Positions 46,242-54,900 of a stretch of 64,000 nt of DNA are shown one piece after another. The stretch is from JALZKA01 sp963725035 (lineage in GTDB: Bacteria; Actinomycetota; Thermoleophilia; Solirubrobacterales; 70-9): assembly GCA_963725035.1 (NCBI GenBank), contig CAVRWX010000010.1:186001-250000 (forward strand). Direction: 5' to 3'. A program made the translations under genes and the position numbers. How positions within the stretch are numbered: position 1 is the first letter of the stretch; every line of letters starts with the position of its first letter. The notes under the pieces were generated by a model. The model ran no database searches, was not told the origin of the DNA, and was given only the letters and a program-made list of their open reading frames with translations.

Positions 46242-46280
46242 TTGGCACTCATCATGGGAGAGTGCCAGGATCGGCCTCAA
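46242..46280 (-). promoter_or_regulatory. CIRCE operator overlapping the groES promoter
   Basis: TTGGCACTC (46242-46250), 9-bp spacer, GAGTGCCAG (46260-46268): a near-consensus CIRCE, the binding site of HrcA. On the minus strand a -35 TTGAGG (46280-46275), an 18-bp spacer and a -10 CATGAT (46256-46251) place the -10 inside the CIRCE spacer, so HrcA would block RNA polymerase directly. Confidence 0.9.
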
Positions 46281-46380
46281 GTGTAGTGAATAGGCCGTGA
46301 ACGGGCAAGGATCTAAGTGAGAGTCGCTTAGATCGAGCGTTCCGCGGAACACTGGCGGGGCAATCCTCTAGGCTCCCGCC

Positions 46381-47043
46381 ATGCCCCTGGTCCCCATGGT
46401 CGTCGAGCAGACCTCCCGTGGCGAGCGCTCGTACGACATCTACTCGCGCCTCCTGGGCGAGCGGATCATCTTCCTGGGCCAGCCGGTGGACGACGAGATC
46501 GCGAACCTCGTGGTCGCCCAGCTCATCCACCTCGAGTCCGAGGACCCGGACAAGGACATCTCGCTCTACATCAACTCGCCGGGCGGCTCGGTTTACGCCG
46601 GGCTCGCGGTCTACGACGCGATGCGATTCATCAAGCCCGACGTGCAGACCGTCTGTTTCGGCATCGCGATGTCGATGGGTTCCCTACTCCTGACCGGCGG
46701 CGCCGAGGGCAAGCGCATGGCGCTCAAGAACTCGCGCATCCTGATCCACCAGCCCTCGGGGGGATTCCAGGGCCAGGCGACGGACATCGAGATTCATGCG
46801 CGGGAGGCGCTGAACACTCGCGCGAAGATCAACGAGATCTACGCCCGGCACACGGGGAAGAGCGAGGAACAGGTCAACGAGGACATGGAGCGCGACCGCT
46901 TCTTCACCGCGGACCAGGCCGTCGAGTACGGCCTGATCGACGGCATCATCGAGTCGAGAGACCTCGGCCCGCGCGGCAAGGACGCAAGCTCAAACGGCGC
47001 CGGCGCGGACGACGCGGGCTCAGAGCCTTCGCCAGACGCCTAG
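46381..47043 (+). CDS. clpP: ATP-dependent Clp protease proteolytic subunit
   Basis: 220 residues from ATG: YSRLLGERIIFLGQPVDDEIANLVVAQLIHLES, YINSPGGSVYAGLAVYDAMRFI, the catalytic Ser in GIAMSMGSLL, catalytic His in ILIHQPSGGFQGQATDIE, and the Asp in YGLIDGII. ClpP degrades proteins fed by ClpX/ClpC/ClpA. The C terminus has a Ser/Asn/Gly-rich tail. The oxyanion region reads AMSMGS rather than the common AASMGA, a mild variant. It is divergent from groES across the CIRCE region. Confidence 0.95.
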   Translation: MPLVPMVVEQTSRGERSYDIYSRLLGERIIFLGQPVDDEIANLVVAQLIHLESEDPDKDISLYINSPGGSVYAGLAVYDAMRFIKPDVQTVCFGIAMSMGSLLLTGGAEGKRMALKNSRILIHQPSGGFQGQATDIEIHAREALNTRAKINEIYARHTGKSEEQVNEDMERDRFFTADQAVEYGLIDGIIESRDLGPRGKDASSNGAGADDAGSEPSPDA

Positions 47044-47054
47044 AGCCAGACGCG

Positions 47055-47331
47055 CTAGGGCTCATCTGTCGCGATTCTTCAACGGCAGCAATAAAGGGAG
47101 AGGGCTCAGGGCGTCGTCGAAGGGGCGATTCGCGACTGAGGGCGGAGTTGTGCCGCCATACGCGGTACAACCCCGCCCGAATGCGGTTTCGAGGTTGAGT
47201 GTGCGATTGAGCCGCCATATCCGGTTCAACCCCACTGTCAGCTGAAAAACGAGCTCCCCGAGGCGCCGGGTACCTCCATCGCTCCCCTTTAGAGCTGCCG
47301 TTGTTGAAGAACCGCGGCAGATGAGCCCTAG
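47055..47331. mobile_element. Inverted-repeat (MITE-like) element with internal hairpins
   Basis: Left arm 47055-47098 and right arm 47285-47331 are inverted repeats: 40 of 44 aligned bases match with one 3-base indel, and both start CTAGGGCTCATCTG. Inside are two hairpins, 47147-47171 and 47206-47230, that share TTG-GCCGCCATA-CGG-CAAC; where copy 1 pairs T-A, copy 2 pairs A-T. The element fits exactly between the convergent clpP and SRPBCC genes, whose stop codon lies in the right arm. TA dinucleotides flank the repeats as in IS630/mariner-type MITEs. No ORF inside. Confidence 0.6.
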
Positions 47332-47801
47332 TCGTTCAGCAACAGTCGCGCCCCCAGCAGCTTCGCCAGCCCTTCGCCGCCGTTGTGCATCACCCAGTTG
47401 TGGTTCGCGCGGAAGATCGGCTTGGCCACAGGCGCGATGAGGTTCATCCACGCCTTCGTAGTCCTGACGTTCCAGTCGTAGACAACGGCCGTCGTCCCGT
47501 TCTCCTCGTAGAAGCGCCAGAAGCCGGTGCCCGCGAGTTCGCCCGAGGCGTCGCCGCCGAGCCGGTAGGGCCGATCGACCAGGGTCGAGACAATCTCGAA
47601 GCGCACGGTGTATGGGAGCCTCGCGCGCCAGTGGTAGGCGCCGCGCTGGCCCACGCCGCCGGCGTCGCCCTCGGCGAGCCGCTGCGTCTTCGTTACTCCG
47701 CGCCACCACTCCGGCCACGAGTCCGAGTCGTAGATCGCGTCCCAGACGCGCTCGCGGTCTGCCTCCAGCACCCATGTGGTGCAGAAGCGGTAGGCGGGCA
47801 C
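47328..47801 (-). CDS. SRPBCC (START-like) ligand-binding protein
   Basis: 157 residues from GTG. Starts YRFCTTWVLEADRERVWDAIYDSDSWPEWWRGV and continues with LPYTVRFEIVSTLVDRPYRL, ELAGTGFWRFYEENGTTAVVYDWNVRTT: the polyketide-cyclase/START helix-grip fold, which binds hydrophobic ligands. No catalytic motif. Its stop codon is inside the right arm of the adjacent inverted-repeat element, so the element may have changed its 3' end. Confidence 0.85.
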   Translation of the reverse strand: MPAYRFCTTWVLEADRERVWDAIYDSDSWPEWWRGVTKTQRLAEGDAGGVGQRGAYHWRARLPYTVRFEIVSTLVDRPYRLGGDASGELAGTGFWRFYEENGTTAVVYDWNVRTTKAWMNLIAPVAKPIFRANHNWVMHNGGEGLAKLLGARLLLND

Positions 47802-47810
47802 TGCGGATCC

Positions 47811-48212
47811 TCAGTTGCGGTGCGGCGTGCCGCCGTTGCCGAGCTGTGGCGCGGCCGGCTCGATGATCTGCGAGAAGCGCACGATCGTGCAGGTGTCCTC
47901 AAGCGATACCTCGCGCCGGTAGATCTGCTCGAGGAACCCCACCGTCTGGTCGACTGACCGGAACTCGGGGTTGTCGTGCTCGATGTCCCGTGGCGAGAGG
48001 TCCTTGATCCGCTTTACCTCGACGTCGTCGATCACGGCGGAGAAGATCTTCTCGCGGGGCGAGTGCTGGTAGCCGACGGTGATCCACACGACCTGGCCGG
48101 CCTGGTACTTGTGAGCCTTGTCGCCGAGCCGGATCGTGGCCGTCTTGCGGCCACGCTTGAGCTGATCGATGAAGGCGGTCGAGAAGAAGTTGAGGGCGAG
48201 AAGCGCGGTCAC
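47811..48212 (-). CDS. ASCH-domain protein
   Basis: 133 residues from GTG 48212. LNFFSTAFIDQLKRGRKTATIRLGDKAHKYQAGQVVWITVGY carries the ASCH GRKTATIR motif, followed by AVIDDVEVKRIKDLSPRDIEHD. ASCH domains are PUA-like folds that bind RNA or act on modified nucleosides. Ten bases upstream of the SRPBCC start and downstream of pcm. Confidence 0.8.
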   Translation of the reverse strand: MTALLALNFFSTAFIDQLKRGRKTATIRLGDKAHKYQAGQVVWITVGYQHSPREKIFSAVIDDVEVKRIKDLSPRDIEHDNPEFRSVDQTVGFLEQIYRREVSLEDTCTIVRFSQIIEPAAPQLGNGGTPHRN

Positions 48213-48223
48213 CGTGCGGGAGC

Positions 48224-48910
48224 CTATCTGTCGCGGGAGGGAAATCCCGATTCTCCCAGGAGCGGGACGAACCGGCATTCCGCGATCTCGGTCCGCTCGA
48301 GGGTCACGTCGCTGGAAGACCCGTCGTCCGTGCGCCTGAACGCGGTCAGGACGTCTGCTCGGCGGCGGGCGATGGGGAGCACCAGACGCCCGCCCGGCTT
48401 GAGCGATTCGATCAATGGCGGCGGCACCTCGGGCGCCGCGGCGTGGACGGCGATCGCATCCCAGTTCTCGCCCGTCGACTTGGCGCCGTCGCCCCAGCGC
48501 ACGTCGGCCTCGTCGTAGCCGAGGAGAGCGAGGGTCGCGTCGGCTCGGATCGCCAGCGCCTCGACCAGGTCGTACGAGCGCACGTGACCGCCGGGACGCA
48601 CCAACTCGGCGATCACGGCGGTCGAGTAGCCCGCCCCTCCGCCGACGTCGAGGACCCGCTCGCCGCCACGGAGCTCTAGCGCCGAGCAGATCGCGGCGAC
48701 CACCCAGGGCTGGGAGATCGTCTGCCCGTGGCGGATCGGAAGCGCACCGTCGACGTAGGCGTGCTCGCGCAGCTCTTCCGGCACGAACTCCTCCCGCGGC
48801 ACGCGGCCCATCGCCGCCAGCACCCGCTCGTCGCCGATGCCACCGCCACGAAGCTGCTCTGAGACCATCGCCTGCCGTCGGGTGGACTCGTTTCCAGAAG
48901 TGTCGGCCAT
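48224..48910 (-). CDS. pcm: Protein-L-isoaspartate O-methyltransferase
   Basis: 228 residues. RQAMVSEQLRGGGIGDERVLAAMGRVPREEFVPE and GQTISQPWVVAAICSALELRGGERVLDVGGGAGYSTAVIAEL are PCMT hallmarks including the SAM site. It methylates isoaspartate to allow repair of aged proteins. Its ATG (48910-48908) shares bases with the ATG of the divergent sulfatase. Confidence 0.9.
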   Translation of the reverse strand: MADTSGNESTRRQAMVSEQLRGGGIGDERVLAAMGRVPREEFVPEELREHAYVDGALPIRHGQTISQPWVVAAICSALELRGGERVLDVGGGAGYSTAVIAELVRPGGHVRSYDLVEALAIRADATLALLGYDEADVRWGDGAKSTGENWDAIAVHAAAPEVPPPLIESLKPGGRLVLPIARRRADVLTAFRRTDDGSSSDVTLERTEIAECRFVPLLGESGFPSRDR

Positions 48911-50453
48911 GGGCGTCTTTTACACTCGCTGCTTGTCCCAAGTGCCATATGCGCGCGTCCTGGTGGCAGGGGCGGTCGCCGTTGTCGTCTCCGCTTTTTG
49001 GCTGCATCCGGGCTCGACACGCGCTGTCGGGCAGGACCTAGTGCGCGGATCAAACGACCCGAACGTGATCGTGGTGATGGTCGATGACCAGGGGCTCAAC
49101 ACTTTCTCGAAGAAGAGAATGCCGCACACCTTCGCTCTAACGGACGGAGGAACCGGCACCGAGCTCCGCGGATACGCGTCCCCGCCGCTCTGCTGCCCGG
49201 CGCGAGCGGGATTCCTCACCGGCCAGTACCCGCACAACCACGGCGTCCTTCAAAACGACTGGCGGTTCCTCGAGGAGCCGGACAACACGCTTCCCGCTTG
49301 GCTCCAGAACGCCGGCTACCACACCGGCTTCGTCGGGAAGTACCTGAACGAGTACACGGACGCGCCCGCTCCCGCCGGCGGATGGGACTCGTGGTTCGAG
49401 CTGATGCAGCCGACCGGCTACTTCAACTACGAGATCTCGAATCAGGGCACCGTGGAAACCGCTGGAGAGGAGCGTGAGAACTACTCGACCACCGTGGTGA
49501 CCAGGGAGAGCCAGAACTTCATCCGCGAGGAGGCCGAAAGCCCCTTCTTCCTGTGGATTTCCTACTTTGCGCCGCACGCGCGGAACTCGAAAGACCCGAA
49601 ATGCGGGCAGGACGCGCCAACCCCTCTTCCCGGAGACTGGCGGGAAGTCCGCAATGAGCCTGTCGAGCTGAGCCGCAACTTCAACGAGGCCAACGTCAGC
49701 GACAAGCCGAAGCAGGTGCGGAGGCGTGAGCTTCTCGGCGATAAATACGCGGCGGTTGCCAAAGACCGGATCAGGTGCACGTTCGCGGCGATGCAAGAGG
49801 TCGACTCAGGCGTCCACGACATCCGGGAGATGCTGCGCAAGCTGCGGATCGACGACGACACCGTGATCATTTACGTATCGGACAACGGCTTCTTCTTCGG
49901 CGAGCACAGGATCGCGAAGGGCAAGGGGCTGCCATACGTCGAAACCGTGCGGGTTCCAATGATCGTTCACGTGCCGCCCAAGATCCTGGGCGGCGATGTC
50001 GCCCGCATCAACGAACCAGTCGCGAACATCGACCTCGCGCCGACGATCCTCGACCTCGCGGACGCCGAGCCGTGCACCGAGAGCGGAGACTGCCGCATCA
50101 TGGACGGCCGCTCGATCGTGGACCTGATGAAGGGCAACGACGCCGGCTGGCCTAACCACCGCCCGATCGGGGTTCACCTGAAAAAACGGTGCCGTGGCTA
50201 CGAGGGTGTCTACCGGGGCAAGGAGACCTACGTCCGGTGGTACGGGCGGATTCACGGCAAGTGCCGGACTCCCGAGAAGGAGCTCTACGACCTTCGCGAC
50301 GATCCGAGCCAGCTCACGAACAGGCTGTTCGGCGATCCGACCGAGGAAGCCCGGGACGACGCCGCGCGTCTGGACAAGGTGGTGGACCGCCTCACGAAGT
50401 GCTCGGGCATCGAGGGCAGGGACCCGGAGCAGCCCGGCCTGCCTTTCTGCTGA
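48909..50453 (+). CDS. Secreted/membrane-anchored type I sulfatase
   Basis: 514 residues. A signal anchor (ARVLVAGAVAVVVSAFWL) precedes the alkaline-phosphatase-fold sulfatase domain: VIVVMVDDQG (metal Asp pair), PLCCPARAGFLTG with the formylglycine-forming Cys in a C-x-P-x-R motif, GKYLNEY, SDNGFFFGEHR. Sulfatases remove sulfate esters from glycans or small molecules; maturation by FGE is required. The substrate is unknown. The ATG at 48909 shares bases with pcm; GTG at 48942 is a credible alternative that leaves room for a promoter (TACACT at 48921). Confidence 0.85.
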   Translation: MGVFYTRCLSQVPYARVLVAGAVAVVVSAFWLHPGSTRAVGQDLVRGSNDPNVIVVMVDDQGLNTFSKKRMPHTFALTDGGTGTELRGYASPPLCCPARAGFLTGQYPHNHGVLQNDWRFLEEPDNTLPAWLQNAGYHTGFVGKYLNEYTDAPAPAGGWDSWFELMQPTGYFNYEISNQGTVETAGEERENYSTTVVTRESQNFIREEAESPFFLWISYFAPHARNSKDPKCGQDAPTPLPGDWREVRNEPVELSRNFNEANVSDKPKQVRRRELLGDKYAAVAKDRIRCTFAAMQEVDSGVHDIREMLRKLRIDDDTVIIYVSDNGFFFGEHRIAKGKGLPYVETVRVPMIVHVPPKILGGDVARINEPVANIDLAPTILDLADAEPCTESGDCRIMDGRSIVDLMKGNDAGWPNHRPIGVHLKKRCRGYEGVYRGKETYVRWYGRIHGKCRTPEKELYDLRDDPSQLTNRLFGDPTEEARDDAARLDKVVDRLTKCSGIEGRDPEQPGLPFC

Positions 50454-50456
50454 GCC

Positions 50457-51149
50457 CTAGAAGATGTAGGCGCGCAGCCGGCGCGGCTCGAGGATCGTGA
50501 CCCGGCCGCGCCCCACCGCCACAACCCCGGCGCGCTCGAGCGTCGCGAGGAAGCGCGAGACGCTCTCCCGGGAAGTTCCGGCCAGCTGGGCAAGGTCGGC
50601 CTGGGTCATCCGCACCGTGATCCCGTCGCGGTCCTCGGGAATCGATTCCTCCGCGACGAGCTGGTTGAGGACCCCCGCCACGCGGCTCGGCACGGTTTGA
50701 AAGGACTGGCGGGCGACGCGCTCGTTCGTCTCGCGCAGGCGGCGCGTCAGGGCGACGATGACCTTGGCGGCGATGTCGCCGTGCTGCGAGATCACTCGGC
50801 GCATGTCCATCGCGGGCAGGGCGAGTAGCTCTGCGTCGGAGAGCGTCTCGACACTGGCCGAGCGCGTGCCGCCGTCGAGCATCGCAAGCTCGCCGAAGAA
50901 GTCGCCGGATCCAAGGGTGGCGAGGGCAATCGCCCGGCCGTCGGAGTGCTCGCGGGTCACGCGCAGCTCGCCCGAGCGGACGACGTAACAGGCGTCTGAG
51001 TCGTCTCCCTCGTGAAAGACGCGCACGCCCTTCGGAAACGACCGCGGGATCGCCACCGAGACGATCCGGTCGAGTTCGTCCGTGGACATATCGGCGAACA
51101 GCGGGACCCGCGCGAGCAGGCCGACCGTCTCGGTCGACATTGCGCTCAC
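50457..51149 (-). CDS. Crp/Fnr-family regulator
   Basis: About 230 residues; GTG 51149 preferred because GAGG is 8 nt upstream (ATG 51140 is also possible). Cyclic-nucleotide-binding beta barrel with FHEGDDSDACYVVRSGELRV and GSGDFFGELAMLDGGTRSASV, then a Crp helix-turn-helix QADLAQLAGTSRESVSRFLATLERAGVV. The GELAMLDG phosphate-binding cassette is intact, so cAMP binding is plausible. Convergent with the sulfatase (3 bp). Confidence 0.9.
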   Translation of the reverse strand: MSAMSTETVGLLARVPLFADMSTDELDRIVSVAIPRSFPKGVRVFHEGDDSDACYVVRSGELRVTREHSDGRAIALATLGSGDFFGELAMLDGGTRSASVETLSDAELLALPAMDMRRVISQHGDIAAKVIVALTRRLRETNERVARQSFQTVPSRVAGVLNQLVAEESIPEDRDGITVRMTQADLAQLAGTSRESVSRFLATLERAGVVAVGRGRVTILEPRRLRAYIF

Positions 51150-51191
51150 CCGTGCGTCCTCGCGTACATCCGGATTCAAGTATCGCGTAAG

Positions 51192-51953
51192 TCAGGTCTG
51201 GCAGGCGGGGCACCAGTAGGCCATGCGGTTGGCGTCGCCTTGGCCTTGCACCTCGATGCGCCCGCCGCACACAGGGCAGCCGCGGCGGTTCGCGCGGTAG
51301 ACGGAGTGCGGGCGCTTTCCCTTTGCCATCGAGATCTGCATCACGCGCTCGTTCTCCGACACGATCCGCTCGAGCTGCTCGGCGTCGAGCTCCTCAACCA
51401 GATGGAGCGGCGAGACCCCGGCGCGGAAGAGCGCCTCGTTTCTGATCGCGTTCCCGATGCCCGCGATGATCCGCTGGTCGAGGAGGGCATCGCCGATCTC
51501 CCGGCCGGCGCCCATGCGCCGAAGCCGTGCCGCGGCCTCGGCGGCGTCGAATGACCCGCCGAGTGGATCGGGCCCAAGCTGTGCCAGGCCGGGGTCGTTG
51601 CGTACTCGCGATTCCGAGATGAGCCGGAGGAGCTTGCCGCCCTTCTGCGAGGCGATGCCCCGCCCGGAGGAGAGGACCAGCCACGGCTTTCCGTAGGGCA
51701 TCCGCCCATCGGCCGCGATGAACCAGCGGCCGTTCATCCCCAAGTGCGAGTGGATGACATCGCCAGAGGAGAAGTGAGCGAGCAGGTGCTTGCCGCGCGC
51801 CTCGACCCGCTCGAGCACCGAGCCCTCGAGCTTCTTCGCCCGCCCATGGATGGGCGAGCGTGGGTTCGGCGCGTCGGCCAGGACCATCTCGCGGCCGCGG
51901 AGCGCGGCGTCCATCCGCCGCGCGGCGCGATGGATCGTGTCGCCTTCGGGCAT
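51192..51953 (-). CDS. nei: Formamidopyrimidine/endonuclease VIII-type DNA glycosylase
   Basis: 253 residues. MPEGDTIHRAARRMDAAL gives the Nei start with catalytic Pro2 and Glu3; LVSEN.. NERVMQISMAKGKRPHSVYRANRRGCPVCGGRIEVQGQGDANRMAYWCPACQ ends with the zinc finger (four Cys). It excises oxidised bases and cuts the strand. Four bp downstream of the Lhr stop on the same strand, an order also found in Mycobacterium (lhr-nei). Confidence 0.93.
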   Translation of the reverse strand: MPEGDTIHRAARRMDAALRGREMVLADAPNPRSPIHGRAKKLEGSVLERVEARGKHLLAHFSSGDVIHSHLGMNGRWFIAADGRMPYGKPWLVLSSGRGIASQKGGKLLRLISESRVRNDPGLAQLGPDPLGGSFDAAEAAARLRRMGAGREIGDALLDQRIIAGIGNAIRNEALFRAGVSPLHLVEELDAEQLERIVSENERVMQISMAKGKRPHSVYRANRRGCPVCGGRIEVQGQGDANRMAYWCPACQT

Positions 51954-51957
51954 CCGG

Positions 51958-54900
51958 TTACGCCACGAGCCGGCGCGGCTGGCGGTTGAAGCCCGCTTCG
52001 AGGAGGACCTCCTCGAACTCGGAGCCGATCACGGGCTCGCCGTCCAGCTTCTCGATTGCGAGCTTGGGGATGACGTCGTTTTGGCTGGCCTCGACGAGCT
52101 GCGCGACGGCGTCGACGAGGGCCTCCCCCTCGACCGCCTGGAGGCGCAGGATCCCGCGGCCGCCGCGCTCGACGTAGAGGAGCGGGTTGCCGTTCCGGGT
52201 CAGGAGGTAGGCGCCGGCGGTGCGGGCGGGGCGACGGCCTTCCGGCCGCTTCGGCCACGAGAGCGATGAGCCGTACGGGTTGGCCGGATCGGTGACGGCG
52301 AGGACGAGGTACTCCTCGTCGACCTGCGGCAGGTTCCTGAGGCGCTCGACCGCGCCGGCGAGCGCGAACTGGGCGCCGCCCTGGCCCTCGACGAAGTAGC
52401 CGCGGCGAGCTGTTCCCAGCGTCTCCAGATTCGAGAGCTCGCCATAGAGGGTCGAGAGGCCGCCGGGGATTCCTTCGGCCAGGACCGTCTCGCGGGTGAC
52501 GATGCCGTAGCGCTCGAGCAAGAGCTCGGCCTGCGCGCGCATCCGCGGCCCGTACTCGGGCTGGCCGCGGAAGAGCGAGGCGGTGAGCGACCAGCGGCCC
52601 TGGACCGTGCCCGTCGTGCCGGTTCGCCGCGACGAGAAGCGCCGGCCGCGGCGTGCCGCGGACTTCACCGCGCTGAGGCGCCGGGCGCGCAGCGGGGCGA
52701 AGGCGTCATTGGTTGCCTCTCCCGCCCACGCCAGGTCCCACAGCGCCTCCTGAAGCTCCTCGGGACTCGCCTCAAGCTCGGCCACAAGGTCGATCCAGAA
52801 CGCGGGCGACTCGCCCAGCCGCTCGCGGATCAGATCGTGGATCTCACCCTGCGGGACCTCGAGCTTCGCGTTCGAGGGCGGCGGGCCGGCGAGCCGCACG
52901 TCATCGCGGAAGTAGAGAGCGATCCGGCCCGAGCGTGCCACCGACCCCGCGCCGATCCAAACGACCTCGCCCGAGGTCGTGAGCTGGTCGAGCCAAGCCG
53001 CGCTGTAGGCGCCGAGGCGCCGAGGCAGGACGTCTCGCTCCCACACCTCGGGCGTAAGCGCGATGCCCTGCATCGGCACCAGCGCCTCGCGGAGGCGGTC
53101 CGGCCCAGCACCCGCGGGCCGATGCGCGTCGACGTTCTGCCAGCTCGGCAGGAAGCGGGCGAGCTCGGCGGGGTCGACGGCCTCGACCTCCTGGCGAAGC
53201 TGCGCGAGCGAGGCGCGGCGAACGCGCCGCAGGACGTCGGAGTCGCACCACTCGCGCTCGGTGCCGCCGGGCAGGAGCTCGCCGCGGACGAGAAGCCCCT
53301 CACGTTCGAGCTCGCGGAGCGCCGGCATCGGGTCGATGCCGTACCGGTCGGCAAGGCGACGGGTCGGGAATGGGCCGTGCGTGCGCGCCCAGCGGCGGAC
53401 CAGGCTCGACATCGCGTCCGGCACCTCCTCGCCAAACGACTCCGGAAGGCCGGGGGGCGGAGGCACACCCAGCGCATCGCGATAGAGGCCGGCGTCCTCC
53501 GCGGCGATCCAGCGCTCCTCGCCATTCACGCGAACCTTGGCGACGCGGCGCTCGCCCTCGAGCTTGCCGAGCATCGACGAGGCCGAAAGCGCCTCGCCCA
53601 CTCGCTCCTGGCACTCCTCCTCGGTCAGGTCTCCGAGCCGGCGCAGGATCTGCTGGAGCGCGTCGCGGTCGCGCGCCTTGATCTCGTCGTTCAGGTGCTG
53701 GAGCGATGCCTCGACTGAGACGAGTGCTTCGGGATCGATCAGCTCGCGGAGCTCCTCCTGGCCGAGCAGCTCGCGCAGGAGGTCGCGGTCGAGAGCAAGC
53801 GCCGCCGCGCGCCGCTCGGCGTTCGGCGTGTCGCCCTCGTACATGTAGGTCGCGACGTAGTCGAAGAGAAGCGAGGAGGCGAACGGCGACGCGGAAGCCG
53901 TCTCGACCTCGACGAGGGAGATCCGGCGCGAGCCGAGATCCGACAGAAGCGCCTCGAGCCCCGGAAGGTCGAGAACGTCACGGAGGCACTCGCGGTAGGT
54001 CTCGAGGATCACCGGGAAGCGCGGGAAATCCTTCGCGACCTCGAGCAGGTTCTGCGACTTCAGGCGCTGCTGCCACAGCGGTGTGCGCTTGCCGGGATAG
54101 GCGCGCGGCAAGAGGAGCGAGCGCGCCGCGTTCTCGCGGAAGCGGGCGCCGAAGAGGGCTGAGCCTCCCAGCTCGGAGACGACCAGGTCCTCCACCTCGT
54201 CAGGCTCCATCAGGACCAGGTCGCCGTCGGGCGCCTCGTCGGCGTCGGGCAGGTGGACGACGATGCCGTCGTCGGACCAGATGGCGTCCGCCTCGAGGTC
54301 GAGCTCGTTGCGGATCTTGGCCGAGAGCGCCAGGCCCCAAGCGGCGTGGACACGGCCGCCGAAGGGGGAAAGGACGCAGAGCCGCCAGTCGCCGATCTCG
54401 TCGCGGAACTTCTCGACCACGATCGACTCGTCGGAGGGAATGACGCGTGTCGCGGCCTGCTGCTCCTTGAGATAGGTGAGGAGGTTCTCGGCAGCGAGCT
54501 TGTCCAGGTCGTACTCCTTCGCAAGCGTCTTAGCGTCCGAATTCACCGCCTCGCGGGCGAACTCGCCGATCGCGCGCCCCAGCTCGGCGGGCCGGCCAAT
54601 GCCATCGCCGCGCCAGAACGGCACGGCGCCGGGCACGCCGGGCGCGGGCGTCACGATCACGCGGTCACGCGTGATCTCCTCGATCCGCCAGGTGGTCGCG
54701 CCCAGGAGGAACGTCTGGCCCGCGCGGGCCTCGTAGACCATCTCCTCGTCTAGCTCGCCAACCCGGCGGCCGTCGGGCAAGTGCACGCCGTAGAGGCCTC
54801 GGTCGGGGATCGTCCCCGCGTTGGTCACCGCGAGCTGCCGTGCGCCCTTGCGCCCGCGAACCGTGCCCGCGGAGCGCTCCCAGACGATCCGTGGGCGGAG

